This document shows positions 1 through 12,862 of a stretch of 64,000 nucleotides of DNA, one piece after another; positions within the stretch are counted from its first letter, which is position 1, and each line of letters begins with the position of its first letter. The notes under the pieces are model-generated. The model did no database searches. It was given only the letters and a program-made list of their open reading frames with translations, and was not told where the DNA came from. The translations under genes were made by a program, and so were the position numbers. The stretch comes from Lycocorax pyrrhopterus obiensis (taxonomy: Eukaryota > Chordata > Aves > Passeriformes > Paradisaeidae). The stretch is from contig JACSVZ010000016.1 in NCBI GenBank assembly GCA_014706295.1, forward strand, positions 2,275,168 to 2,339,167. Direction: 5' to 3'.

Positions 1-432
1 CTTTAAATAACTTGGACACTTCCAGGGATGGGGCAGCCACAGCTACTCTGGGCAACCTGTGCCAGGACTTCTCCACCCTCACAGGGAAGAATTCCTTCCT
101 AACATCTGATCTAAATTTCTTCTCTCTTAGTTTAAAACCATTCCCCATTGTCCTATTGCATTCTGCCCATGTAAAAAGCCTCTCTACCTCTTTTTTATAA
201 GCTCCTTTAGGCAGTGGAAGGGGCTCTAAGGTCTCCCCAGAGCCCTCACTTTTCCAGGCTGGACAGCCCCAGCTCTCCCAGCCTGGCTCCAGAGCTGTTC
301 CAGCCCCTGGAGCATCTTCATGGCCTCCTCTGGACTTGCTCCAACAGCTCTACGTCTTTCCTGTGCTGAGGACCCCAGACCTGGACACAGTGCTCCAGGT
401 GGGGTCTCATGGGGGTGGAGTAGAGGGGGAAA
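1..432 (-). mobile_element. CR1 fragment, cut by the left edge
   Basis: Common songbird-type CR1 3' region on the minus strand (CTTGGACACTTCCAGGGATG on the plus strand), continuing through the older part with CTCCAGGTGGGGTCTCA. Its 3' terminus lies outside. Confidence 0.9.
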
Positions 433-2617
433 TCTTAAATTGATACAAATCAGAGCCAAAGGAGCTGCAGACCTACACACGCCAAAGGTGTTCCCCATAT
501 GGAACCATTCCCTCAGGGAACTCTCAGGCGTCCTGCAATTGCCTACCAGCATGAATCTCCCCACGGATACACAGCAGCACAGGTAGGACTATACACACAA
601 ACAAGGTGAGGTGTAGACAAATGGATGCTCTAAAGAATTAGAGATGCTCATAAAGCTTGATTTCATTTCCCCTCTTCATGTACCTGATGCTCCTGACTTA
701 GATTCAAATAGTTTTTTGCAGGGGGTCTGTGCCTCACCCAGCACGCTCAACACTGGTCCTTCCATCAGCAGCTCCTGGATATTCTTCTAAGTTTTAGCTG
801 CATCACCTGTGCTTGCACCTTGTCCAGATCCTGCACTGCCTAAAACCCAATCATTTCCAGACAGGTGCTTTTGTTTGCAGAGCTGAACCAAACCAAAACA
901 CCTAAACCAGGTGCTGTAGCTGAGAACAACTTTTGACAGTACAGCCAAAACAGCTCAGCATGACTTGATGGGCTTTGGGATAGAAAAGATTCAGAGGGAA
1001 GGTCTCCCCAGCCTTGGAGACAGGGTAAAAATGATGCTTGTAATGATGGCTCCCGAAAGTTCCCACTCTCAGGACTCTCACCTCAACCCACCTCTGATGC
1101 CAGGGGAGGAGACGTGGGAACAAAGGGCTATGGGCTGGTCCTGCAAGCAGGTGGGATGAGCAGACTAGAAGCTGTAAGACCTTCCAAGGAGTTACACACC
1201 TCATATACAGACAGTCACCCTTTCCCCATTCGTCTCCTTGGATGATCCATTCTGTATTCCCCTCCCACCTCTGCTCAGAAATCCCTTATCCCACACAATC
1301 GGCGTGTTTGCCTCCCTGTCGTGTGAGAAACGCTTTGGGTGTAGGAAATCCATGCTGCATTCTCATTATTCCAGGGCCAAACCACATACCAGGCTGCCAA
1401 CCTGCCCTGGGCTTCCTGAAGCCCTGGGCTGCACCAGCTCCAAACTTCAGGGCAAACCTTCTCTTCTCAGCACATCTGCAGAGGCATCTGACTTGGCCAA
1501 AACCAGGGAGTTTGAAGGAGTTAAAAGTCCCAGATTGGTCCCAAAGCCAAATTTCAAGTCCCTGTGAAAATAAAAATAAAGCATGAAAGCGCCAGAATTT
1601 CCCAACAATGTGGGTGTTGGATTTTTTTCCCTTAAATAACTATAAAACAAAGCCTGGATCTGGTTAAACTCTGTTTCCCTCCTGCTTCCTCACACACACA
1701 CACATATTCATGTACACAAAGCCCAGCCCGAGCCAACGGCCTGCAACTGAAAATTTCAGCCTGCACTGTTCCATGTTGGCAAGGATTTAGCATTGGAAAA
1801 GAGAATATTTTAATGGGAAATGTTTGGCAACCTGAGTTGTAGGCACCACTGCCAGCTCCACCAATAATTATAGCTTAGTTTAGGAATCATCTGTGTGCTA
1901 AAGAATATATTTAACAACAAGAGCATTTGCCAGTGATATTCAACTTCCAACCGACCAGGAGACAGCCATGGGATGGAGGAATGACCTTGCACTGCCTGTT
2001 TGCCTCCAGACCTTCTGCCTGAGCCACAGGGAGCTGCTCCATTGGGTATTTTAGACAAGCCTCAAGGATGCTTTGGTTCCCTTCCATCTCTAACCTGTCC
2101 CAGGCAGGGGGAGAACTTCCTCTTCTCTTTATATAGAAGGTGATGCCTTAGTCCCCATGGACAACCAGCAAGAAAGTCTCTTGAATCTTTATGGAGCCTG
2201 CAATGGATTCAGAGAAGATAAGCAACACAGTCTCTCTCTGCTCCACAGCTTTCCAGTGGAGCCAGGCAACTTCAAACGCAAAAAATTGTCTGCGCGTACA
2301 CAAATTCCAACGGCTCCATCCAAACTTTGCTGCTTTCTGCACATGACAGCCATTCTCCCACTGGAAGGCTCTGGCTGAGAGATGAACCTGTCCCTGTCTG
2401 GCTCTTCACTGCTTTTCCAGCTGCCAGGTGTCTCCTGATTCATGGAGCACCAGACACTGGAAGCCAACTCTGATAATTCTGATGGCCCTGGTCCGACTGG
2501 GTCTCCAAGAGCCACCTCAGCAACCTCAGCCTGAAGACCACAGTGCACAGAGCCATGTGAGGCACTGAAGGCAGGTTGGAGCTCTCACCATCTGGAGGAA
2601 CCTGAATGAGGCAGTTG
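433..2617. other. intergenic, no gene seen
   Basis: Unique-looking sequence. Only a short CA run near 1692-1705 stands out. Confidence 0.7.
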
Positions 2618-2846
2618 TAGATTAGATGTTGGGGAGAAGTTGTTCTCTGTGAGGATGGTGAGGTCCTGGCACAGGGTGCCCAGAGAAGCTGGGGCTGCCC
2701 CTGGATCCCTGGGAGCATCCAAGGCCAGGTTGGATGGGGCTTGGAGCAACCTGGGATAGTGGAAGGTGTCCCTGTCCCTGGAAGGGAGTGGAAATGGGTG
2801 AGCTTTAAGGTCCCTTCCAACACAAACCATTCTGGGATTCTGTGAA
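2618..2846 (+). mobile_element. CR1 3' fragment
   Basis: Contains GGCACAGGGTGCCCAGAGAA and ends CCTTCCAACACAAACCATTC with the terminal TTCTGTGA. Confidence 0.9.
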
Positions 2847-2984
2847 CCTCAAAGAGGAAAATGCCAAATGGTGAATATCTCCAAAGAATGAAATCCTCCC
2901 AGCCCTCTGTCCCTGTCCTAGCACCTTCCATTTGTCCTGGGCTCCAACCCCACAACCATTTTATTGGTCTCCACTGGTCTTGCT

Positions 2985-3110
2985 CCAGTTTGGCAGCATC
3001 TTTTGTACTGGGGTCCCCAAACTGCCCACAGTATTCCAGATGTGTCCTCACACTGTTGAAGAAATGTCCCTTCTCTTGACCTGCTGGCCATGGCAACGTC
3101 CTGGGACCAA
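2985..3110 (-). mobile_element. CR1 internal fragment
   Basis: Plus-strand segment with GTATTCCAGATGTGTCCTCA, the reverse complement of CR1 sequence upstream of its 3' end. It lies in opposite orientation to the preceding CR1. Confidence 0.65.
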
Positions 3111-4358
3111 CAGCTTTTGTGTCTTACAAACTAAATTATGGCCAAGGGCCAGATCAGCCTCCAGGCAAGGCTAGAATACAACTCTATCCTGCTCAAGTTC
3201 CTAATTTTACCACTACATCAGTGTTAAAGAAAACAAAAACCACAAAACAAAACAAACAAAAAACCCATAAAAACAAAAACCACAAAGAGAAAGAAAGTCT
3301 TTGATAACCATAAAAACATTCATAACTAACTCACATTCAGAACACAGTGAGTAGGAAAGACTGTGCTTTGAAAATCTCTATTTTTTGAGATTAAAAAATA
3401 GCTCCTCTATGCCTTCCCTGGTTAGAAACCAGCCAGGCAATAGCAAAGTTTTTCCATGGTTAACAATTCCCTGTTCAAAATGGAGCTTTTCCTTTCAAAA
3501 GTTTCCTATTCTCACTTGAATTTGCCTTTTCCCTTGAGGCATGAGGATTCATATTCTTCCCAAAGGGTATTTATGCTGGGATTTAATCCCGTCCCTTGCC
3601 ATTTGAGTGGCTCTTATAATTTAGACTAACACACAGCACCCTGCCCTCCCAGCTCCAGGATGGCCCTGGCACAAGGGACCATGTTATGAGATGTCTGAAA
3701 TCAAGTTATTATCTCTTCCATGAATTGAAACCTTCTCAGAGACAATGTTTTACAGATAAACCTTATTTCTAGGTTTCAGCTAATATCCTAATACTATTTT
3801 AAACCCAAACATTCTTAATTCTCCCTTTTCTTGTAGATATTAGCAACTCCTTTGTCCTTAATTCCACTTTAATAACACCCTTGTTTTAGAATTTCCATGG
3901 GGTTTAAATATTGTCTTTAGCATTTTAAGCCAGTCTCCAGCACTTGCCAAAGTTTTACAGTTCCTGGCAAACCTCCTGGGAATCTTGTAGAGCCGAAAAC
4001 GAGGGTGTGATTCTCACTCCCTCACCCTCCTCATCCATCCCTACTGGACAGGGGTGTCCCATTGTTCAGCCCAGGCAAGTTTGTGGCACCACTTACAGAG
4101 GTTTTTTTGGCCAAGGCAGGAACTGGTGTGATTTGGGCACAAATCGGCCAAGCCAACCTGCAACCGCCTGTCCTGGGCATTTGGACCCGGATGCCTCTGG
4201 AATTGCCCAGCTCAGAAGCTGGCAAAGGCAGCTCAGCAGGGAGGTACAAGCAGAGCTTCTCTGCCCCTGTGCAGGTGCAGGGGACTGAGGAGTGGAGTCC
4301 TTTTTGAGGAGCACTGGGGAGACTGGACCAGGATGTGGGAAGGCAAAGGAGGTGTCCA
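3111..4358. other. intergenic with an A-rich tract
   Basis: An AAACAAAAACC-like A-rich simple sequence spans about 3225-3300. Nothing else is recognised. Confidence 0.7.
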
Positions 4359-4530
4359 CACGATAGAATTCTTTAGGTTGGAAAAGACCTCCAGGATCAG
4401 AGTCCAACCATTCCCCCAGCACTGCCAAGGCCCCACTGACCCACGTCCCAAAGTGCCACATCCACACGGCTTTTCAATCCCTCCAGGGATGGGGACTCCA
4501 CCATGGCCCTGGACAATGTTCCCAGGGAGG
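4359..4530 (-). mobile_element. CR1 3' fragment, second subfamily
   Basis: GTTGGAAAAGACCTCCAGGA and AAGTGCCACATCCACACGG mark the second, less common CR1 3'-end type of this window. Confidence 0.85.
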
Positions 4531-4839
4531 TGTCATGGGATGCCCAGGAGAGCTCAGCATATGGACACAGTTTCTTTTCTTCTTCCTGGGAAGGGTGTGA
4601 GCATTCTTCCCTGCCCATGGACCTGCAGGAGACACCTCTGCAAGGACCCAGAGGAGCCCTTCAATGCTCAGGTGAAGCCGCTGTCACTGCAACTCAATTT
4701 CTTCATCTGTAATTAAGAGCCTCAAAGGTTCCAACCCCCCTCCCACCATCCTGGTGCCTGATGATGTATCAGAGGTGTCAGAGCAGGGCAAAATTCTCTG
4801 GAGCCTCCTGAGCCTGTAATGCAGGCTCCTTGTCACCCT

Positions 4840-5060
4840 GGTGCCATTTTGCATGATGCTGTGATATGTAAATCAAACAAAAGCAGCCCTGGTTTTCAGG
4901 CGCACTTTAAATTTAGTATCTCAGGAGCGTTGCATTTAGGCTTAATAAAAGTTATGATTCGTTGATTAAATACCAGCTGAGGGCTGAAAGAGCACTTCCT
5001 GAGCTTTAGAGGGCTGCAGGCAATAAATTGAGTTGCCACCTAATTATTCTGGCTGACTGG
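4840..5060. other. candidate regulatory block
   Basis: Repeat-free, AT-rich sequence with TGCATGATG, ATGTAAATCAAACAAA (octamer/forkhead-like), GATTCGTTGATTAAAT and CTAATTATT. Looks like a conserved non-coding element, but conservation cannot be tested here. Confidence 0.25.
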
Positions 5061-8000
5061 GATCTCCACAATGGATCACAAGGCATATTTGTCACAATGC
5101 TGGGGAAGGAGGGCGCCGGCCCTTTTAAACTTTAAATTTTTGGGACCTGGGCTCAGTCCGACTTCTGCCCAGGCCATAAAGCACAGAGACCTGCCTGCTC
5201 TGCCGGGTTCCCAGCATATGCACTGCAGAGCCACCACATCTTGCACGAGTTCCCTGGGAGATTTATGCAGCCCATGAATTTCCCACCCTGAGCCAAAAAC
5301 AGGACAAATTTTGTCCATAACAGGACAAATTTGAGCCCTGTGTGTGACAGAGACCAGCGAGATGTGTGTATCATCCACCAGCTTCCTGAGAGGAGACAAT
5401 AAACCTTCTCCACTGCAGAGGACAAGCGGAGCAAACCTCTCCCAAAGCCCTAACTCAGGAGTGGGCAAGGATGAGCATCCCCATGCACTGATATCACACC
5501 CTTGACGCAACCAGGAGTTCTCTTGGGAACAGGGAGGTTCTGCAGAAGGAAAAGCCCATAATCAATCTAGCTTAACGAAACAGCTTTCTGTGATCACTCA
5601 CAATCCAAATCCATCTGCCTCAGACCCCAAGGAGAACATTTCTTTGTGGGAAGGACCATGTTCAGCAGGGATAGGAAAGCATCTTGGAATAAAACTTTAA
5701 GACACTGGAAACAGGTCCCAGGCACAACTCAGACTCACTCTTGCCCTTGGTAAGTCATTTATTCTTCTGGGTCCAAACTTTCTCCAATAAACCTGTTTCT
5801 ATTCCTTAATATATTCACAGGATATAATTCCTTAATATATTCAATGTCAGAGTTGGAGCTTTTCTGCATGTACAGCCCCTGGGACAACACGGACACAACC
5901 TGTCATCAGGGAAACAATTTATCCTGGGCATGCAAGATGATAGGAAGAGCTCTTTAAACAGGGGTGCAAAGGGTTGATTCACCCTGAATGAACCAATCCT
6001 TTCTTTATTTGGATACAGCTGTAATCCACTCGTTCCATGTAAGAGATCTGCTGCACACCGGTGAGTGCCAGCATCAGCTCTCAAAGTACTCCACACTTTT
6101 TGCTTCTCCATGGGGAATGTGCCTCCAGGCACATGGATCAAGCCTCTTTTCCACACAGAGCAACCCATTAATGCCCAGCAAGAGAGGACTCAGCATCCTG
6201 CTTGGGAAGCTTTTGGGATCAGCCCACGGCCAATGAGCCAACAGTTACGATGGATCTTCTTCCCATCTCATTTATTCAGGGCTGGGAGCCGCCAGAGGGA
6301 AGAAGGGAATTGGTTTGGGTTTTTAACACCCTGTAATAACTTCCAAATTCCATGTGTCATTTCCAGGTTCAGGTAAGTGGGAGTCTTTATCCATCGACTG
6401 CCAAATCATTCAATCCCTGAAATGCTGAATTAAAACAATGCCACAAAATACCATCCTGGAATCACACATAACATTATCCTGGATTTTCAAGTGCACTCTA
6501 GCAAGGGTGAAAAGTGTAAGGTGATCCAGAGCTGGGTGTCAAGCTCTGCCACAATAGAATTCAAAATAATTGTGCTGTTGTTTGACAGGCAGTAAAATTC
6601 ATGGTGGTCTATTAAATCAATGGCAATGTAATGTGGAACACTGCAGATTAAAAAGAAAAAAAAGGCAGAGTTCACAAAGAGAGGCCATTGGAAAGAATCC
6701 CTTTGGAGCTTCTAATAGGGTTGATTTGTGGCAGGAAAGGCTGATACATGCAAGACAGAATAGAGAGAAGGGAAAGCAAGACTGGGAGAGAGAAGCAGGA
6801 AGAGAAAAAGCAAAATAAATGTAAAAGAGGAGACGAGAGAGGGCAAAATGGGAACGAAATAATTGTAAAGAAAGTACTAACAAGTTGTTATCGTATATAG
6901 ACACCTCGTTCTTAGCACCTTTCGCACCTTGTGCCTGTTTTGTTCTGCCAGCTCCTGGATACAGCCTGCTTCAGCTGCCAGGAAGAGACCAATGGATTAA
7001 GGTCAGAAAGTGAAATCTGCTTTTATTATCTTCAGCCCAAAGGCAGAAAACCCCTCCAGTTTTAGAAAAGGAACTTAAAAACGCTTGTCTCAAAGCCAGG
7101 CTGAGGCACAGTGAGTGTAGAAGTGGTGTTGGAAGAGTATGGCTTCCCATGGCTGGATGTGTCTTCTCCTGGCTGGAGACAAGTTTCCAATCTCGATAAG
7201 GAACCCAGGGTGTTCACACTCCCAGGGCCAGTCAGGCATTACAGCCCACTTGTGTCATAACCTGTTCTAAAATGCAACAGGGGCATCTTGTACCCGGGAA
7301 TTCTGGTGGGTCCAGGACCTGGGAAATCCTTTTGCATTAAATCACAGTGGCTTCATGAGGTTTTCCTTCCCGGTTCCAGGGAAGCAGCTGTGCCAAAGGC
7401 GTTCGTGAAGAGGAGCGTGGGTTTGTGCCTGAATACATTACCTGGAGTGAGTGGGAGCCAAGCCTGGAGAAGGCTGTGCTGGCCATGAGGAGTTTCAGAT
7501 CCCAAGTGTAGCAGTAGAAGGATTTCCACTTTCTTCAGACACTTGGAGCCTGTTCCATGGCAGTGGCTGAACGGGAGGGAAGCTTTCAGAGAGCCCTTTC
7601 GTTGTGAATTAAGAGGCAAACAGTCCTGAGGGATTCAGGAGTGGCTGCTCCAGCAGTTAATTGCTCTCACTGTCAGCATCTTATTTTCCTTGGGAATTTA
7701 TCACACTCAGCCCAATCAAGTGCTCCTGTCAGGAGCTCTCTGTTCTAAGAGCTCAGTGGGAAGTGCTGGGTCTATTAGAGCAAAGATCCCTCTAGTACCT
7801 GGTGCAGGTGTTGACATTGAGATACCACAGTCAAATCACCCTCTAGAGCTTCCTTTTGGTCTCCTGACTCCATCTCATTCGCAGGTGTTTGCTGAACCCA
7901 CAGCTTTTGATGCACTTGTGCCCCCTCATAGTGTGTGAAGACCACATCTGGGTCCTGCCTCCCAACAAGGATCATCCCAGCCCCATTAGTGGAGATAATA

Positions 8001-8064
8001 GCCCTTATTTGCTCCAGGTGTCACAAAACCCTCTGTGCCTGGGGACAGCAAAAGAAAGGACACA

Positions 8065-8100
8065 AAAAATCCCTTCAAATTCAAAAATCCCTTCAAATTC
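8065..8100. repeat. exact 18-bp tandem duplication
   Basis: AAAAATCCCTTCAAATTC occurs twice in a row without mismatch. Confidence 0.9.
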
Positions 8101-9974
8101 ACTTCCTCCTTTTAGATAGATGTATCTAAATTAAAACCTCCTGGAGCCCATCAGTGCTTCCTAATCTTTCTTGCTATTTGATCTTGCATTTGATGGCATT
8201 GAAAAGGGCATTGTTTGATTTTGGATCAATCAATACATTTTACCAATTCATACAGCCTAGATGAATTCCATAAACCCATTTTTTCTCCCCAACCAGAAGG
8301 GCCTACAGCAGTAACCCAGCAGGTCCCAGCCTTCCCATTCAAATATTTTCTCTTTCTCTAAATCACAAGATGATTTCACCAAACGGTTTTTAGGGGAGAC
8401 CTTTTTTCCCCCCATAGCAATGTTTCCTTTTTGTTAAAAATTCCATGCAGGAATACAAAAAGCCTCTGAGATATAATTTGTGTGGGAATCCAAAGTGCAG
8501 AGACTATTTCTCTGCCTGTTTTGAAGGGTTCTACCCTCCTGGACAACCCTGTCTTTGACCTTCATCCATGGAGAAAATTGCCTACCCTCTGGGAAGAAAT
8601 AGAATCTACACTGGTGTGAACTAGGTGATAGAACATTATGTAAGATTGTCACAGGGTGAAAATTTAGAGGTGTTGAGTTTGTTGATATAGTAAATAGATA
8701 AAAAGCAAAAACTTCAAAATGGAGGATTGTTGTTGTTCTCTAGACCTTCTTCTTCTATCACTCCATATTCTGCAGTAGAAGTAGTTTGGGATGATTGGAT
8801 AAAGAATTCCACAGTTCCTCTTTACGTGACAAAGAGATGTATTGAACATTGGTGGAAAAGTAAAAATATCTTTCGTTTTAAGTTTTCATTGGGTGATTTA
8901 CCTTTAAAAAGACTGTGTAATCTTGATAATTTGGCTTTCTCTTGCATTCTCTGCTCTGTGCTGTGTCTGGGTCATGTCAGTGACTCTGTTTCTCTGATAA
9001 GACTTAAAAAACAACTATCTGAAAGCAGAGAACATTGAAGGTCCCGTTCGTTTCCTGGATTTCTGGCAAGGACTCGAAAAATCTCCCCCATCCGGGGAGG
9101 CATAATTAAGGCACGGAAAAGTGTCAATTTGGCTTAGTCCCACTGGCCCCTACCAGGCCATACATTGCCAGCATAAGAACACTGTAAATGCTTCCCATCT
9201 GTGTTGATAGCAACAATCTTTGTCTTGTCAAATAGAACTTAGATCCTTTTAGCCTTCACTTAAGCTCTGCTGAAAGCTGGAACACTTGGTTTAGTGAAGT
9301 TTTCAACAGTTCAAAATTTCTTCTAATTCTGCCTCAGAACAAGCTCCATCCTTGTTGAGGTAAATCCTCAACAAAAAACAACTTCTCAAAACATATTCAA
9401 AATAATTGGTGTTTCGTTTTGTCCTTAACCCCTGAAATTCCACTCTCTGTTTCCTTGTGATTTAATTGAACAGCACTAACACAGTCACTGGTTTTCCCTC
9501 TCGATTCACCAAGTAGCTCCAGGACATCCCTGTCCATCATTCCTGCTTAGAACATCCCACTCCATCATTACTGATGAAGACTCTTCATCTCAAGGGTGTT
9601 CTAGTCTCAGAGTTCATCCACTTGACACAAACTGTGCCAGCTCTCACATTCCCCATGGTCAGAGAGAATCCAGAACCTGACGTCATGAAAGAGCCATTTT
9701 CCCAAAGGAATAAACCTCACCGTGTGGTAATTACGGCATCATTTAGGAATTCGTGAATTCCACCATGGTTCCTGATGGGACACAGCACCATTGCTGGGAG
9801 CACTGGGAGACAGGAGGGAGAAGAGATGGAGAGAAACATCCCACTCCTGACACAGCAGAGCCAAGACCTACCAAGGCTTTGGGTCATGTCCCCCACGTAA
9901 AAATTGAGCAATAATTATAAATCTCACTCAGTTTTAATAATCTCAGCAAAATGCAAATCCTTCCTCTCTCACCA

Positions 9975-10155
9975 CAGGATCACTGAGGTTGGAAAAGACC
10001 TCCAAGATCATTGAGTCCAACCTGTGCCCAATCCCCACCTTGCCACCAGCCCAGAGCACTGAGTGCCCCATGCAGGCGTTCCTTGGACACTTCCAGGACT
10101 GGGGACTCCCTGCCTGACGAGCTTTTCCATGCAGAAATTCCTTCTGATGTGGGGG
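9975..10155 (-). mobile_element. CR1 3' fragment, second subfamily
   Basis: GAGGTTGGAAAAGACCTCCA and GGACACTTCCAGGACTGGGG on the plus strand. Confidence 0.85.
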
Positions 10156-10374
10156 CCTAACACAGAAGACTGGGACAACCACGGTTTGTCCCCTTTTCTG
10201 GGGCAAACAGTCAAGGCAACAAAGAAGAGGAGATTTCTACAGCCTCTCTCAAAGAGTTAAAACCCTGAGCTGAAAGAGAAAGGCACCAGCTGGAGCTGCA
10301 CAATGGTGTGAGCAAACCCTTCTTTGAACAGGCCTGAGTGTGCTCTCATCTCCAGTCTTGAAATAAAACCAGGT

Positions 10375-10772
10375 GAAAGGCTGGGAGAGTTGGGATTGTT
10401 CCGCCTGGAGAAGAGAAGCTTCAGGATGACCTCATTGTGGCCTTCCAGTGCCTGAAGGAGCCAACAAGAAACATGGAGAGAGAATATTTCCAAGGGCCTG
10501 GAGTGGCAGGACAAGGGGGGACAGCTTCCCACTGCCAGAGGGCAGGGTCAGATGAGATATTGGGGAGAAATTGTTCCCTATGAGGGTGGGGAGGCCCTGG
10601 CACAGGGTGCCCAGAGAAGCTGTGGCTGCCCCTGGATCCCTGGCAGTGTCCAAGGCCAGGTTGGACAGGACTTGGAGCAACCTGGGATAGTGGAAGGTGT
10701 CCCTGCCCACAGCAGGGAGTGGCACTGGATGGTCTTAAGAGCCCTTCCAACCCAAACCCATAATTCTATGAC
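10375..10772 (+). mobile_element. CR1, about 400 bp of 3' end
   Basis: From CCTGGAGAAGAGAAGCTTCA through GGCACAGGGTGCCCAGAGAA to the terminal AATTCTATGA. Confidence 0.92.
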
Positions 10773-12661
10773 TCATTAGACTTTCCGCACAGGACCTCCA
10801 AAGAGACACAGTTTAATTTTGATCGTTACATCCCATGATTTCTAAGAAAATTTGGTTTGCAAGACTTTCTTTTAGACTTCCATTTAGACCTCTGCTGAAA
10901 GCAACCACCGTGCTTCAAATCTGTATGGCCCTTTTACTGAATTCCCTGCAGATGAACCTTAAATCCTTCCGAAATTATAATTAACTTATCTGTGGGGACA
11001 CATCCAAAGAGGTCTCAACACAGAAGATGCTTTGTCCTTCCACAAACCTCCCACCCACAGGTTCAAAAATTCAGGATTCCTATCAAATTCACACTCTGCT
11101 TCTGCCCAAAGGCTCTCAGAGTTTGATGGTTCATTCAACTACGAAATCACTTTTTCACCTCTTATTTCTTCTCACTCTGAAGGACAAAGCTCAGAGTTGT
11201 TCAGGTGAGTTTCCTTGTTTTTACAGATGTGCAAGGCTTGTTATATAAAAATTTATGTAAGACTCAACATTACTCCCAAATAGACATATTTGGAATAAAT
11301 ACACTTGAAAAACATTATCTGACTGCTGCTATTTCCTTTGACCACCAATGAAAATGGAAATCTGGAGCTTCCAACTTGTCAAAAAAAAAAACTTATGAGT
11401 TCAAGGAACGATTTTTTTCTTCTGCAATTGTTTAATCAGGACATCATGGACAAGGAAATACAGCTGGGTAGAAAAAAAAAGGATGTCAAATACTTTTAGG
11501 ATTAATAAATAGATGTAGAATGAGGATTTGCCTATTTTGTAGTCTTGAAAACCAGTGGAATAACCCACCTGGCAAAGCTTACAGGATATGTATGGATCAA
11601 GGTATTAAAGATAACCAGATAGGAGCCAAACAGCTCTGGTAACTGCGTGAGTCACTGTGTGAAGAGTCACTTGGGATTATGTATCAGGACTGTGCTGTGT
11701 CACCCCCGACTAAAGCAGCAGTGTAACTATCCAAGGAATGTTGAGGAGACTTAACACCGTGGATTATAAAGTACTTCTACTTTTGTCTCTCTGTTTTTTT
11801 CTAAAAGCATTTTCAGGCGTGCTTAATTATATCATGTTTAAAAGTCAGCCAAGCCTTGAAGTTACATTCCACAACAAAAAAAAAAAAAATTAGGAGTTTA
11901 GCAAATGAATGTGCTGTCCTTTGGATCCCACTGCAAAGAATTCCTTTGGTTTGAACAGCGCTGTTGTCAGCTGAGAATCTGTCACTCGCCGGCGGTGTCC
12001 TTTCACCACCTATAAAACACAATTCATACAATAAACCCAGGTATTGCAGTGGTAATTAAAATCCAAAAGCAATTAGCCTTTTGTTTATTTCACTTGGGAA
12101 TCTGACTAAAACCTAAATGAGAAAACCAAAATAAAAAAATCTCCAGCTTAGGCATAGTCCCAGATGCCTGAGTGATGTCCTAATTAAGCTGTATTACAGC
12201 ATCACAACATAAGCCTGCCCACGTATGAATGTATAGATGTACGTGTGTGCACTTCATTATGCGCTGCACAGCCCTGACAGCCTCAACAACTCATTCCCAC
12301 CATCCCAGCAAGTGGCAATTGAGGATTGAAGCACCAGAGGGAAAAAAAAACCAACCAAGTAACCAGCCTAAGGCTTTCCTAGAAGGACTTGGGAATGTGC
12401 ACATTCATCCGTGAGGATGCAAAGGCTCTGGAAGCTCCTCTTGAGGGAGATTCCTGTAGGATTGCAGGTGCTGAGGTTAGAGGCACCCAGGTTGCGCAGA
12501 ATGAGGGGATGATGTGTCCGAGCTCGAGCGGGGAATTGTCCACACAACCTTCATCGATTGATAAGGGTCTCTCATTGCCTGAGATTTGTCCCTCCTGCCC
12601 CACAAAGGGAGGTGGAAAATCCTTTCTTCAGACCCTCAGAGGCGACCCCATGAATGAAATT
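10773..12661. other. intergenic, no gene seen
   Basis: AT-rich unique sequence with short A-runs (11382, 11874). No structure recognised. Confidence 0.65.
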
Positions 12662-12862
12662 TCCATCCTAGAATGGTTTGGGTTGGAAGGGACCTTAAAG
12701 CTCATCTCATGCCACCCCCTGCCATGGGCAGGGACACCTTCCACCATCCCACATTGCTCCAAGCCCTGTCCAGCCCAACCTTGGACACTTCCAGGGATCC
12801 AGGGGCAGCCACAGCTTCTCTGGGCACCCTGTGCCAGGGCCTGCCCACCCTCATAGGGAATT
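12662..12862 (-). mobile_element. CR1 3' fragment
   Basis: GAATGGTTTGGGTTGGAAGG through CCTGTGCCAGGGCCTGCCCA on the plus strand. Confidence 0.92.

Larger units (their letters stand above)
4531..9974. other. 5.4-kb intergenic stretch, repeat-poor
   Basis: No gene or CR1 copy. It holds a motif-rich block at about 4840-5060, a 21-bp direct repeat at 5298-5332 and an exact 18-bp tandem pair at 8065-8100. Confidence 0.65.

Noticed and set aside
2440..3096. 218-codon minus-strand frame
   Set aside because: Mostly CR1 3'-region sequence read antisense; no reverse transcriptase or endonuclease motif.
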